64,000 nt of DNA from Bacillus paramycoides (GTDB lineage Bacteria; Bacillota; Bacilli; Bacillales; Bacillaceae_G): positions 1-64,000 of the forward strand of contig NZ_MAOI01000023.1 in assembly GCF_001884235.1 (NCBI RefSeq), given 5' to 3'. Under the pieces are notes generated by a model, which was not told the origin of the DNA, did no database searches, and saw only the letters and a program-made list of their open reading frames with translations. The position numbers and the translations under genes are program-made. Positions 52,489 to 61,732 of this stretch are shown here, piece by piece (position 1 is the first letter of the stretch; every line of letters begins with the position of its first letter).

Positions 52489-52517
52489 ACATTAAAATAT
52501 TTGGAGAGGCTTGTCAA
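52489..52517 (-). promoter_or_regulatory. SigA-type promoter of the riboswitch operon
   Basis: TTGACA (52512-52517) and TAATGT (52489-52494) on the minus strand with a 17-bp spacer; a TATAAA lies further down as an alternative -10. Confidence 0.65.
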
Positions 52518-52561
52518 TATTTTTTTCATTTGCCACTAAGATTATTACATTATAAAAGACG

Positions 52562-52936
52562 CTATTCTATATTCTCTGTTGAAACAATTTGGAGCTTAAA
52601 ACGGTCTGGATCATAGCAAGTTATTCTTACTTCTTCACCACAGCATTCTTCTGTAAATGATATATGATAAAATTCTAACTTTTTCTTTATTCGCTCGATA
52701 TTTGCAGTTTTTAAAAATATTTCCTTAACTGATGATGTGACAGTCTCTCTATTCTCCCCAAAATTCCGATTTACAACAAAACAAATTCTCGTTGAATCAA
52801 TATCATACCAAACACCTGTTACACGTAATTGTGGCCTCTCCTCGCTTGGTTTAAAACCTAGAATTCCTTCATAAAAATATAATGTTTCCTTTAAGTTTTT
52901 GGATTCTAATACAATACATGTTGTAATACTTTCCAT
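52562..52936 (-). CDS. VOC (glyoxalase/bleomycin resistance-like) protein
   Basis: 124 residues from ATG 52936 (RBS GGGGGAG). Vicinal oxygen chelate fold: LESKNLKETLYFYEGILGFKPSEE, then a C-terminal ITCYDPDRFKLQIVS. The usual metal-binding His/Glu set is incomplete by eye, so it may be a binding protein rather than an enzyme. Function unknown. Confidence 0.82.
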   Translation of the reverse strand: MESITTCIVLESKNLKETLYFYEGILGFKPSEERPQLRVTGVWYDIDSTRICFVVNRNFGENRETVTSSVKEIFLKTANIERIKKKLEFYHISFTEECCGEEVRITCYDPDRFKLQIVSTENIE

Positions 52937-52972
52937 CCGCACTCCCCCTGTCTCTATTAGTTTTCTATATGA

Positions 52973-53003
52973 GTCATAATTTACAATTATGTACGAATAC
53001 AAT
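52973..53003 (+). promoter_or_regulatory. SigE-like promoter of cotJABC
   Basis: GTCATAAT (52973-52980) and GAATACAAT (52995-53003) resemble the mother-cell SigE consensus at suitable spacing, about 42 bp before cotJA. SigE control of cotJ is known in B. subtilis. Confidence 0.55.
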
Positions 53004-53044
53004 ACATAGTGATGAATATTTCATTTATAAAGGAGGAGTGTAAC

Positions 53045-53260
53045 ATGGATGAATTCATGAAATCCTACATACCTTTTCACGGCCCAAACGATCCTTGCCC
53101 TCCAATCGGAAAAAAATATTACTCGACTCCCCCCCACTTATACATGGGCTTTCAACCAACTAATTTACCCCAATTCCCACCAAAAGAGGCTCTAAGAAAA
53201 GGGACTCTATGGCCTGCATTTTATGATTTTTATGAAAACCCTCACAAAAAAGGACGGTGA
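53045..53260 (+). CDS. cotJA: Spore coat protein CotJA
   Basis: 71 residues, proline- and aromatic-rich (PFHGPNDPCPPIGKKYYSTP, LPQFPPKEALRKGTLWPAFYDFY), matching CotJA. RBS AAAGGAGGAG. First of three cotJ genes; its stop overlaps the cotJB start. Assembles with CotJC in the spore coat. Confidence 0.95.
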   Translation: MDEFMKSYIPFHGPNDPCPPIGKKYYSTPPHLYMGFQPTNLPQFPPKEALRKGTLWPAFYDFYENPHKKGR

Positions 53261-53532
53261 GCAAAAACGTGACACAAACATTGCCTGATGAATATTACAA
53301 ATGGATTGAAGAACTACAAGAACTTGATTTTGTATTAGTTGAACTTACCCTCTATTTAGATACGCATCCCGACGATACTACAGCTATAAATCAATTCAAC
53401 GATTTCTCCTATAAACGAAGAGTATTAAAACAAAAAATTGAAGAGAAATTTGGTCCACTTCAGCAATTTGGAAATAGTTATTCTAACGCTCCATGGGAAT
53501 GGAGCAAAGGACCTTGGCCATGGCAAATATAA
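53257..53532 (+). CDS. cotJB: Spore coat protein CotJB
   Basis: 91 residues, GTG start overlapping the cotJA stop. YYKWIEELQELDFVLVELTLYLDTHP and the ending PWEWSKGPWPWQI are characteristic of CotJB. Needed for coat assembly of CotJ proteins. Confidence 0.95.
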   Translation: MSKNVTQTLPDEYYKWIEELQELDFVLVELTLYLDTHPDDTTAINQFNDFSYKRRVLKQKIEEKFGPLQQFGNSYSNAPWEWSKGPWPWQI

Positions 53533-53662
53533 CGTAAAACTTTCATTAGTTTTGAATTCTTTAATCCAAATCATTATGAAGCCTACTATGCATTCCCAGC
53601 TATTTCTTCGCCTAGAAGAATGCTTATTACTGTCCATTAACACAAGATGAAGGAGAGAAAAT

Positions 53663-54232
53663 ATGTGGATTTATGAAAAGAAATTACAATATCCTGTTAA
53701 AGTGAGTACTTGTAATCCAGCTCTTGCAAAATTATTAGTTGAACAGTATGGTGGTGCGGACGGTGAACTAGCCGCTGCCCTTCGTTACTTAAATCAACGT
53801 TATACAATTCCCGACAAAGTCGTTGGCTTACTAACCGATATTGGTACAGAAGAGTTCGCACATCTAGAAATGATTGCTACAATGATTTATAAATTAACAA
53901 AAGATGCAACACCTGAACAAATGAAAGCTACTGGATTAGACGCGCAATACGCTAATCACGATAGCGCTTTGTTTTATCATAATGCAGGTGGCGTTCCCTT
54001 TACCGCTACTTATATTCAAGCAAAAGGAGATCCTATTGCAGATTTATATGAGGATATCGCAGCTGAAGAAAAAGCACGAGCAACCTATCAATGGCTTATT
54101 GATTTATCCGACGATCCAGACATAAATGACAGCTTACGCTTTTTACGCGAACGAGAAATTGTTCATTCACAACGCTTCCGAGAAGCAGTAGAAATTTTAA
54201 AAGAAGAGCGTGATCGAAAAATTTATTTTTAA
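53663..54232 (+). CDS. cotJC: Spore coat protein CotJC (manganese catalase family)
   Basis: 189 residues. N-terminal MWIYEKKLQYPVKVSTCNPA and the ferritin-like di-metal helices with TDIGTEEFAHLEMI, YEDIAAEEKARATYQWL and REREIVHSQRFREA provide the Glu/His ligands of Mn-catalases. RBS AAGGAGAG. 130 bp separate it from cotJB, longer than in B. subtilis, with no gene in the gap. Confidence 0.95.
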   Translation: MWIYEKKLQYPVKVSTCNPALAKLLVEQYGGADGELAAALRYLNQRYTIPDKVVGLLTDIGTEEFAHLEMIATMIYKLTKDATPEQMKATGLDAQYANHDSALFYHNAGGVPFTATYIQAKGDPIADLYEDIAAEEKARATYQWLIDLSDDPDINDSLRFLREREIVHSQRFREAVEILKEERDRKIYF

Positions 54233-54262
54233 AACACATATCCTAACGATATGTGTTTTTTT
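54230..54262 (+). terminator. Terminator of cotJABC
   Basis: Stem AAACACATATC / GATATGTGTTT then TTTT; it starts at the cotJC stop. Confidence 0.9.
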
Positions 54263-54449
54263 ACGTTAAAAGTTAAATACTTCCTAATTAACATATAAAT
54301 AGTATATTTATTCAATTTAATGCATCATTTTTTAATATTTATAAAATTCCCTCTTGCTTTCTAGTCATCAGACCTTTAAAATAATAACAGTTACTCGACA
54401 AATTGTTTGAATTTTCGACAAAAGCACTCATTAGGAGGATTTTCTTTAT

Positions 54450-55766
54450 ATGCGTACAACTTTAAAACCAGCGCAAATACTTTCGATTAGTTTACTACTA
54501 TTCGCAGTTTTCTTCGGTGCTGGTAATATGATTTTCCCGCCCCTTCTCGGCCTCTCTTCTGGAGAAAATATGTGGGTTTCCATTACAGGATTTATTATTA
54601 CAGACGTCGGCTTATCTTTACTTGCTATCGTCGCAGTTGCCCTTGCCGGTGGTAGTTTTAACACTTTAGCAAGCCGTGTTCATCCAAAATTCGCAGCAGT
54701 ATTCGCTATCATTATTTATCTTTCAATCGGCCCACTATTTGTTATTCCACGAACTGGATCTGTATCTTACGAAATTGGGATTGCACCACTTTTCCCTGAT
54801 CAATGGTATTCTATGTTAGTCTTTAGTGCGATTTTCTTTACAGTCGTCTACTTCTTATCATTAAACCCATCCAAATTAGTAGATCATATCGGTAAAATAT
54901 TAACGCCAATTTTACTTGGAATTATTGCAATTATGGCAACAAAAGCAATTCTTTCACCAGGATCATTCGCTGAGCCTATCGGTGACTATAAAGACATCCC
55001 ATTTTTCAAAGGGTTTCTTGAAGGGTTTTTAACTTTAGATGCAATCGGAGCTCTCGTATTATCAACAATTGTTGTAAATGCAATTCGTCAAAACGGTATA
55101 CAAGAGAAAAAATCCATTGCGAAATATACAATTATTTGCGGAAGCATTGCTGCCCTTTTCTTAACAATTGTTTATTTCTTACTCGGTTATATCGGGGCTT
55201 CAAACGGAAACTTAGGACAATTCGAAAATGGCGGTCAGCTACTAGCAACAATTATGTATCAATTCTTTGGGACAAGCGGTAATGTTTTATTAAGTATCGC
55301 GATTATAGCTGCTTGTTTAACGACTGCAATCGGTGTTGTAAGTGCATTCGCCAACTATTTCACAACAGTACTAACAAATGTTTCATATAAGAAGCTTGTA
55401 CTATACGTTTGTATCTTTAGCTTCGTTATTTCAAACTTAGGATTAAGTTTATTGATTAAAATTACATTACCTGTATTAATTATTTTATATCCAATTACAA
55501 TCATTTTAATTTTCGTATCATTTATTGATAAATATACGAAACGTAAACCTTCTGTCTACATCGGGGCAATGATCGCAGCATTCATGATTAGCTGTATTCA
55601 TGCACTTGATAATGTGGGAATGATACCAAGTTTTATCGCTAATATCGTACACACAATTCCTTTTTATAACTTAGGAATCGGCTGGATTGTCCCAGCAATC
55701 ATCGGTGGTATAATCGGATACTTTATTCCGCAAACAGAAGCTGAAGGTGAAGTTTCTGCAAAGTAA
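54450..55766 (+). CDS. brnQ: Branched-chain amino acid:cation symporter BrnQ
   Basis: 438 residues, 12 helices, LIVCS family. Signature LFAVFFGAGNMIFPPLLG at the N-terminus, SIGPLFVIPRTGSVSYEIG and TLDAIGALVLSTIVVNAI. Takes up Ile, Leu and Val with Na+ or H+. RBS TTAGGAGGATTTTCTTT. Monocistronic with its own terminator. B. cereus strains carry several BrnQ paralogs. Confidence 0.95.
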   Translation: MRTTLKPAQILSISLLLFAVFFGAGNMIFPPLLGLSSGENMWVSITGFIITDVGLSLLAIVAVALAGGSFNTLASRVHPKFAAVFAIIIYLSIGPLFVIPRTGSVSYEIGIAPLFPDQWYSMLVFSAIFFTVVYFLSLNPSKLVDHIGKILTPILLGIIAIMATKAILSPGSFAEPIGDYKDIPFFKGFLEGFLTLDAIGALVLSTIVVNAIRQNGIQEKKSIAKYTIICGSIAALFLTIVYFLLGYIGASNGNLGQFENGGQLLATIMYQFFGTSGNVLLSIAIIAACLTTAIGVVSAFANYFTTVLTNVSYKKLVLYVCIFSFVISNLGLSLLIKITLPVLIILYPITIILIFVSFIDKYTKRKPSVYIGAMIAAFMISCIHALDNVGMIPSFIANIVHTIPFYNLGIGWIVPAIIGGIIGYFIPQTEAEGEVSAK

Positions 55767-55802
55767 AAAGAAGCAAGCATTGATTATGCTTGCTTCTTTT
55801 CT
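55766..55802. terminator. Terminator between brnQ and the ABC permease pair
   Basis: Perfect 15-bp stem AAAAGAAGCAAGCAT / ATGCTTGCTTCTTTT (55766-55780 with 55786-55800), usable from both sides. Confidence 0.92.
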
Positions 55803-55806
55803 ATTT

Positions 55807-56820
55807 TCACATCGTATGTTTAAATGTAAACAACTCTTCTTTTGACTGCACAGCAGGCTGTTCCTCTTCTACAACGGTCTTCTTTCTCTCTCCCCCTAAC
55901 CGAACTTTCATCATCGCTTCTTCTATACTTTTTACAATCATATTCCCTGAAAAAATAGTAAGCCCGAAAAATGTAATTGGGACAAGAGGGATCCATGGAT
56001 GCACTGTTAATGATCTAAAATAGACTCCAATTAAACCTGACCATTCATGTGTGTAAGAATCTATTTCGTTTATCCCTTGAATTGGTCCGCCAAACTGAAC
56101 TGTTCCACCAAAAAACACCTCAAGTAACCCTAAATGAAGTAAAACGGTCAGAGTCTGAGTAAACTGCTGAAGAAATACCAGTATAAATGTCATATAGAGA
56201 TGCGGAAAAAGATGCTTTATAACAATATGCCTTCTCGACCCGCCTAATATGCGCGCAGCATCAATAAATTCTTCTGTTTGTAATTTACGAACTTCCTTCG
56301 CAACATACAGTGCAATAACCGGCATCGCAAGCGCTACAAGTAATACAACTTGGAACGAAGCCCTTTCAAAAAAAGTTGTTGTTTCTTCTCCACTTCCAAA
56401 TCTATTAACAGCTTGAAGAAAGAAATACGCAATCATAACTGTCGGAATAACTGTAAAACTATCAAAAAAAGCCTCAATCTTTGAAAATCCTCTTTTTATG
56501 TATGTTCCGAGCAATACACCGAAAAACACACCCATTACCATTCTAAGTACTGCGATTAAAAACGATATTCCAATCGTCCACTTTGCTCCCTCAATTACTA
56601 AATGTAAAAGGTCATGACCATTCCGGTCTGTCCCAAGTAAAAATTGTAATGAAGGTGAAAATGGTGGCACTTCCGGGTTTCCAGCCGCATCATATTGCAG
56701 TGTAACTTTTCTAATCTGTCCATCATTCCATATCGTATTTCCGATGCTCAAAAGAACTAATATGAGAAGAAATCCAATGCTTATCCAAAACCTTTTATCA
56801 CGTTTTATATACGTCCACAT
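55807..56820 (-). CDS. Peptide/nickel-type ABC permease (DppC-like)
   Basis: 337 residues, about six helices. N-terminal OppC/DppC features: RKVTLQYDAAGNPEVPPFSP, then LLGTDRNGHDLLHLVIEGAKWT (the LGTDxxGRD-type motif). The ATPase-contact EAA loop is EEFIDAARILGGSRRHIVIKHLFPHL. The C-terminus extends about 40 residues past the last helix (KTVVEEEQPAVQSKEELF). Paired with the upstream DppB-like gene; no ATPase or binding protein is near. Confidence 0.85.
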   Translation of the reverse strand: MWTYIKRDKRFWISIGFLLILVLLSIGNTIWNDGQIRKVTLQYDAAGNPEVPPFSPSLQFLLGTDRNGHDLLHLVIEGAKWTIGISFLIAVLRMVMGVFFGVLLGTYIKRGFSKIEAFFDSFTVIPTVMIAYFFLQAVNRFGSGEETTTFFERASFQVVLLVALAMPVIALYVAKEVRKLQTEEFIDAARILGGSRRHIVIKHLFPHLYMTFILVFLQQFTQTLTVLLHLGLLEVFFGGTVQFGGPIQGINEIDSYTHEWSGLIGVYFRSLTVHPWIPLVPITFFGLTIFSGNMIVKSIEEAMMKVRLGGERKKTVVEEEQPAVQSKEELFTFKHTM

Positions 56821-56821
56821 A

Positions 56822-57688
56822 TTATAATCTCTCCTTCATCGCAGCTGGAACGAGATAATGAAACAGTTTAAATAAAATAAAAATCGGAATATAAATAAGG
56901 AGTACACCAACAATGAACAAATCAACACTCATAGCCGGATATGATTTCAAAAACATAAAAATACCTCTCGTATTAAAAATCCATTCTATAATATATAAAT
57001 TAGATAACATAAACCAAATATTCGTTTTTGCAAAGAAAAGTGTACTAAACAGTACATTTCGGAAAATATGACGATTTAAAATATGAAAGCGACCCAAACC
57101 CTTCGCCTTAGCAAATAATACATAATCTTTTTCTAACTCATTTTCAAACCGAAGCACTAACAGTTTTACAAACATAATCGTAGTCGGGATGCTCAAGCAA
57201 AATATTGGCAATCCCCGAATGGATTCATCTCCAATTGCCGCAATTTTAAAAGGTAAAAAACCTGTTTGTTTAAAAAACCATATAACTAAAATTTGTGATC
57301 CTAAAATAAGAAGAATGTCTGGAATGGATTCTAGAAAGATGAGAAACGATTTAATTCGATGTTGTATACGCGGTGAACTACTCATAATCATATAGACGAT
57401 ACAAAATGCTACCAATAATGAAATGCAAAATGCAGCTAAAAAAATAACCATTGTTTCTTTATAATGGACAAACAACTGAGGAAATACAAATTTATCTCTT
57501 GCATATTGCATATTGGAAATATCCATTAATTTCGCAAATACTTCTTTTAGACTTTTTATGTACTCTGATACATGCAGCTCAAACCCATAAAATAATTTTG
57601 GTAGCGCCCCTAAACAAATAATACCCAAAATTGAAATGATAAATTGAATCGTCATTTCCATCCCATTCAAAAAAACTTTTCTGACCAT
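56822..57688 (-). CDS. Peptide-type ABC permease (DppB-like)
   Basis: 288 residues, about six helices, with the EAA loop EKDYVLFAKAKGLGRFHILNRHIFRNV. The extracellular N-terminal part is diverged from standard OppB/DppB. One base separates it from the next permease gene. An ATPase and a substrate-binding protein must come from elsewhere or the pair has a special role. Confidence 0.82.
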   Translation of the reverse strand: MVRKVFLNGMEMTIQFIISILGIICLGALPKLFYGFELHVSEYIKSLKEVFAKLMDISNMQYARDKFVFPQLFVHYKETMVIFLAAFCISLLVAFCIVYMIMSSSPRIQHRIKSFLIFLESIPDILLILGSQILVIWFFKQTGFLPFKIAAIGDESIRGLPIFCLSIPTTIMFVKLLVLRFENELEKDYVLFAKAKGLGRFHILNRHIFRNVLFSTLFFAKTNIWFMLSNLYIIEWIFNTRGIFMFLKSYPAMSVDLFIVGVLLIYIPIFILFKLFHYLVPAAMKERL

Positions 57689-57759
57689 TTTCTCCCTTCT
57701 CTCTATATAATTTATCCTTTAATTTTATTCTTAATTTTCTGAATTGTAAATATTTACAA

Positions 57760-57791
57760 TAAAAAATCGCTAGGTTATGATCCTAGCGATT
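57760..57791 (-). terminator. Terminator overlapping the ywaF-like stop
   Basis: Perfect 10-bp stem AATCGCTAGG / CCTAGCGATT (57765-57774 with 57782-57791) with a T-run on the minus side. Confidence 0.88.
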
Positions 57792-58509
57792 CTTTATGCA
57801 CATGTTTTTCTCTTTTTACAAACGGCATATACACAATAAAACATCCAATAAGCGCTGCAAGTTCTAATGAAATAATATAGTAAGGATGCGGCCCTAACAT
57901 ATCGAGTAATGACGCAGTTTCTGGCTTATGAGCTAAAAACATATAATTACCACCCGTTTTGTAATTCACAAACGAAACGATAGGAATTAATACGTTTAAA
58001 AATATCATCGTCCGTTTAATAGACTGCAAAGTAGGACGATATCCTTCCACCCAAGTCATAAAGAGCGGTGCCCAAATGAGCAATACATGTGCGATAAAAA
58101 ATTCAATGAAACGAAAATGCGGAAAAGCATATTGCAAATTTGGCGTTAAAATAGCTTGTGATGCACCAATAATTCCTGTGAAAAACACAATCTCATATAT
58201 TCGATAACTTTTCGTTACAATCATAATTGACGCTAACAATAAACTAATCGTACATAACTCAAATGGTAATGAAGTGCCTAGCTCAAAAATACCTGCTTTC
58301 CATTCCCACATATGAAGTCCAATTTCACTTCCTATAAATAGAAATGCAATCGCATATCGAACCGTTATATTCCACTCACTTTGACGTAATAAATCTTGGT
58401 ATTGATATAAAAAAAATATCCCCACCAACATAATACATAATATAATGGCATGTTGCCTTGAGTATGGAATAAATGGTTTTAATGGCTGCGCACTAAAATA
58501 AGCTTCCAT
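57775..58509 (-). CDS. YwaF/TIGR02206 family membrane protein
   Basis: 244 residues, seven predicted helices. The signature WEWKAGIFELGTSLPFELCTISLLLA and later NLQYAFPHFRFIEFFIAH and NYMFLAHKPETASLLDMLGPHPYY match the TIGR02206 (YwaF) membrane proteins. Function unknown. Terminator overlaps the stop codon. Confidence 0.88.
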   Translation of the reverse strand: MEAYFSAQPLKPFIPYSRQHAIILCIMLVGIFFLYQYQDLLRQSEWNITVRYAIAFLFIGSEIGLHMWEWKAGIFELGTSLPFELCTISLLLASIMIVTKSYRIYEIVFFTGIIGASQAILTPNLQYAFPHFRFIEFFIAHVLLIWAPLFMTWVEGYRPTLQSIKRTMIFLNVLIPIVSFVNYKTGGNYMFLAHKPETASLLDMLGPHPYYIISLELAALIGCFIVYMPFVKREKHVHKESLGS

Positions 58510-58614
58510 CTTCCTTCCTCCTCTCCTTCATACAATATTATTGTAAGAAAGAAACAAAGAGTCAATTCATCTGCTTAAAATAGTACAACCTCTACCTTAC
58601 ATCTACATATTCAT

Positions 58615-58634
58615 ACCTTACAAAACTGTAAGGT
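58615..58634. promoter_or_regulatory. Dyad upstream of the MacAB-like operon
   Basis: ACCTTACA (58615-58622) and TGTAAGGT (58627-58634), perfect 8-bp arms around AAAC, with another TTGTAAG nearby. About 90 bp before the adaptor gene; candidate regulator site. Confidence 0.5.
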
Positions 58635-58720
58635 TATTGTAAGCTAAAACGATTTGTCAGATTCTCTACCTCTTCTATACTTAATGTAGATACTAAAACG
58701 AACGAAAAGGTGATAAATAG

Positions 58721-59824
58721 ATGAAGAAGAAAAATAAAGTGTTAATTACTAGTGTAGTAGCAATCGGAATTGCAGCTGGATCATATTTCGCATTTGCTGG
58801 CGGTGGATCTGAAGTAGCAATGGCATATGGCGGTTATAAAGTTACGGAAAAACAAATTGAAAACGCACAAAAATTTGGCGGCGAAGTTATCCCTAATGGT
58901 ATTGAAACAATCTCATTCGATCCAACAAAAGGTACGTATGAATTAGCTGTTAAAAAAGGTGATGAAGTAAAAAAAGGACAGCTTCTTTTTAAATATAATG
59001 ATCCAGTTTCCAAACAAGGCGTAACGGAAGCAGAAATGCAAAAGAAAATTGCACAAAAAGAAGTAACATTGTATCAAAAACAAATTGATGCAGCGAAACA
59101 AAAATTACAAAAAGATAAAAATGCAGGCCTTCCTGCCGAAGCATTAAAAGCATCGGAAATTGAAGTGCAACAGTTAGAATCGCAACTTGAAATGAAAAAG
59201 TTCGAAGTTGAAAAATCTGATGAAATGATTAAAGCAGCAAAAGAGAAAGTAAACACACTTTCTGTAACGAGCCCTGCTGATGGCGTAATTGATGATATCG
59301 TAAAAACTGCTGACGAAAAAACAGGTATGAGCGGAATTACTCTTCGTCACGCTGGTCCATTTAAAGTAAAAGGTCAACTTTCTGAATATGAACTTGCTAG
59401 TGTAAAAGTTGGGCAAGAAGTAACTGTTTCATCAAAAACTGTCGCTGGTAAGACTTGGACAGGAAAAGTAACAGAAATCGGTTCTACACCATTAAAGAGC
59501 ATGGATGAAAATAAAACTGTTTCTAACTATCAATTCACTGTCACATTAGATAATAGTGAAGGATTACAAAACGGATTCCACGTATACGTAACGAGTAAAT
59601 CAGGCGAAGCAACTGGTACGATTGTTCCGAAAAGCAGTATTGTGAAAAAAGGCGACAAAAATGTTGTCTTCGTTGTAAAAGATGGAAAAGCGAAAGAACA
59701 AGCTGTTACGGTTGAATTCGAAACGGATAGCGAAGCAAAGGTTGCTGGAGTGAAAAAAGGAGAACAAATTATCTCTAAACCTGAAAAAGACTTAAAAGAT
59801 GGTATGGAGGTTGTCGTTGAATGA
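58721..59824 (+). CDS. Efflux adaptor (MacA/YknX-like, HlyD family)
   Basis: 367 residues. An uncleaved N-terminal membrane anchor (about 8-25) carries an extracytoplasmic adaptor: barrel-sandwich halves (KKGDEVKKGQLLFKYNDP and SPADGVIDDIVKTADEKTG) around a coiled coil (about 105-185), then a beta-barrel domain. RBS AAAAGGTG. First of three genes; links the MacB-like permease to export across the wall. Confidence 0.9.
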   Translation: MKKKNKVLITSVVAIGIAAGSYFAFAGGGSEVAMAYGGYKVTEKQIENAQKFGGEVIPNGIETISFDPTKGTYELAVKKGDEVKKGQLLFKYNDPVSKQGVTEAEMQKKIAQKEVTLYQKQIDAAKQKLQKDKNAGLPAEALKASEIEVQQLESQLEMKKFEVEKSDEMIKAAKEKVNTLSVTSPADGVIDDIVKTADEKTGMSGITLRHAGPFKVKGQLSEYELASVKVGQEVTVSSKTVAGKTWTGKVTEIGSTPLKSMDENKTVSNYQFTVTLDNSEGLQNGFHVYVTSKSGEATGTIVPKSSIVKKGDKNVVFVVKDGKAKEQAVTVEFETDSEAKVAGVKKGEQIISKPEKDLKDGMEVVVE

Positions 59825-60495
59825 TTAACTTAAAAGGCATCACGAAGTCCTTCCAAAATGGTGCAGAGTCAGTTCAAATATTACACGGAATTGACGTAAC
59901 ACTGAACCAAGGAGAATTCACTTCTATAATGGGACCATCTGGTTCTGGTAAATCAACGTTAATGAATATTATCGGTTGCTTAGATAAACCAACGACCGGT
60001 ACATATGAATTAGCTGGGCAAAATATTTCAAACATGTCTGAAACAGAACTTGCACGCGTTCGTAATAAAGAGATCGGTTTCGTATTCCAAAACTTCATGT
60101 TACTACCGAGACTTACAGCACTTCAAAATGTTGAATTACCTCTTATTTACGCTGGAGTTGATAAAAAAGAAAGACGCGAGCGCTCATTAGCTGCTTTAAC
60201 AAAAGTAGGCTTGGCCGATCGTGCTACTCACCTGCCGAATGAATTATCAGGTGGACAAAAGCAGCGTGTTGCGGTTGCACGTGCAATCGTAAATAACCCG
60301 AAATTCATCTTAGCCGATGAACCGACAGGTGCACTTGATACGAAAACAAGTACACAAATTATGGACCTCTTTTACGAATTAAACAAACAAGGCTCAACAA
60401 TCATTATGATTACCCATGACCGTGAAATCGGGGAAGCTGCAGCCCGCCAAATTGTAATTCGTGACGGAAATATCGTCCAAGATTGGAGAGGTTAA
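59821..60495 (+). CDS. ABC transporter ATP-binding protein (MacB/YknY/LolD-like)
   Basis: 224 residues. Walker [10 protein letters not shown], signature [14 protein letters not shown], Walker [13 protein letters not shown] and switch MITHD are complete; the MacB/LolD-type [21 protein letters not shown] is present. Overlaps the adaptor stop by four bases. Confidence 0.93.
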   Translation: MINLKGITKSFQNGAESVQILHGIDVTLNQGEFTSIMGPSGSGKSTLMNIIGCLDKPTTGTYELAGQNISNMSETELARVRNKEIGFVFQNFMLLPRLTALQNVELPLIYAGVDKKERRERSLAALTKVGLADRATHLPNELSGGQKQRVAVARAIVNNPKFILADEPTGALDTKTSTQIMDLFYELNKQGSTIIMITHDREIGEAAARQIVIRDGNIVQDWRG

Positions 60496-60497
60496 TT

Positions 60498-61673
60498 TTG
60501 AACACGAGTGAAAATATACGCATGGCCCTTTCCTCTATCTTTGCTCATAAAATGCGTTCTATATTAACGATGCTAGGAATTATTATCGGTATTAGCGCCA
60601 TTATTACTATCATTTCAATGGGTGATGGTACAAATGCAAAGTTCAAAAAAGAATTAGGCCAAGGAAAAGATACTGAAGTAACGATTTACTACAACAATCC
60701 TGATTTTGGAACAAATAGTGCCAAAATCACAGCTGATATGTTAAAACGTCTTCAAACTGTGCCAGGTGTTAAAGATGTTTACCCAGATGTGAGTATGAAA
60801 GTAAAAGCATCATCTGGTTCAAAAGATGTCTCTCTTGATTTAAAAGGTGGAACAGGCGCCTTCATGACAGATGCGAAAATAAAATTAGTTCACGGTCGTG
60901 AATTAAATGATAGTGAATTAAAGCAAGCAATCCCTGCTGTTATTTTAAATGAAGAAGCTTTCAATAAATTATTTAACGGTTGGGAATCAAATTTATATAC
61001 AGACATAAAAGGGAAACCGTATAAAGTAGTCGGTGTTTATGAAACAAAAAACGATTTCGGAATGGCTATGTCAGAAGGCTATACATCACTTGAAAACGCT
61101 CCTGTCATTTCAGGAGTAACTGAGTATGACTCTGTAAAATTAATACTAAATTCGCCAGCAGAGCGTAAAAGTGTAGAAAAACAAGCCGTTTCCGTTTTAA
61201 ACGAAATGAAAGCTCCTAAATTTGAGCATAAATTTGAAGCTCAAGACATGGGTGAATTTACGAAGCAACTAGACGAATCAATCGGTATGATGAAAATGGT
61301 ATTCGGTGGTATTGCCGCTATCTCTCTACTTGTTGGTGGTATCGGTGTAATGAACATCATGCTTGTATCCGTAACAGAACGTACACGTGAGATTGGTATT
61401 CGTAAAGCACTTGGTGCAACACGTGGTAAAGTATTAACACAATTCTTAATCGAATCTTGTATTTTAACGGGACTCGGCGGATTCATCGGATTCATGCTCG
61501 GTATTTTCTTCGCTTGGATCGTCTCAATCTTTGCCGGATGGCCACTCGTTATCTCAAAAGAACTTGGACTTCTTTCAGTAGGTATTTCAATGCTAATCGG
61601 TATTGCATTCGGTTTACTACCAGCTAACAAAGCTGCAAAACTTGATCCAATTGAATGTTTACGATACGAGTAA
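60498..61673 (+). CDS. MacB/FtsX-type ABC permease (YknZ-like)
   Basis: 391 residues from TTG 60498 (RBS GGAGAGG). One N-terminal helix, a large extracellular MacB periplasmic-type domain (about 45-265), then three helices with the FtsX signature TERTREIGIRKALGATRGKVLTQFLIESC in pieces. Together with the adaptor and ATPase it forms a mechanotransmission exporter similar to YknXYZ, which protects against antimicrobial peptides in B. subtilis. Substrate unknown. Confidence 0.92.
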   Translation: MNTSENIRMALSSIFAHKMRSILTMLGIIIGISAIITIISMGDGTNAKFKKELGQGKDTEVTIYYNNPDFGTNSAKITADMLKRLQTVPGVKDVYPDVSMKVKASSGSKDVSLDLKGGTGAFMTDAKIKLVHGRELNDSELKQAIPAVILNEEAFNKLFNGWESNLYTDIKGKPYKVVGVYETKNDFGMAMSEGYTSLENAPVISGVTEYDSVKLILNSPAERKSVEKQAVSVLNEMKAPKFEHKFEAQDMGEFTKQLDESIGMMKMVFGGIAAISLLVGGIGVMNIMLVSVTERTREIGIRKALGATRGKVLTQFLIESCILTGLGGFIGFMLGIFFAWIVSIFAGWPLVISKELGLLSVGISMLIGIAFGLLPANKAAKLDPIECLRYE

Positions 61674-61675
61674 AT

Positions 61676-61712
61676 AAAAAACGTAGGAGTTTACACTCCT
61701 ACGTTTTTTATT
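61676..61712 (+). terminator. Terminator of the MacAB-like operon
   Basis: Fourteen-bp stem AAAAACGTAGGAGT / ACTCCTACGTTTTT followed by TATTTTG. Confidence 0.93.
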
Positions 61713-61732
61713 TTGTTGAAGACAAATACAAT

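Noticed and set aside
53533-53662. Possible extra small gene between cotJB and cotJC
   Set aside because: The frames there are continuations of a shadow of cotJB without an RBS.
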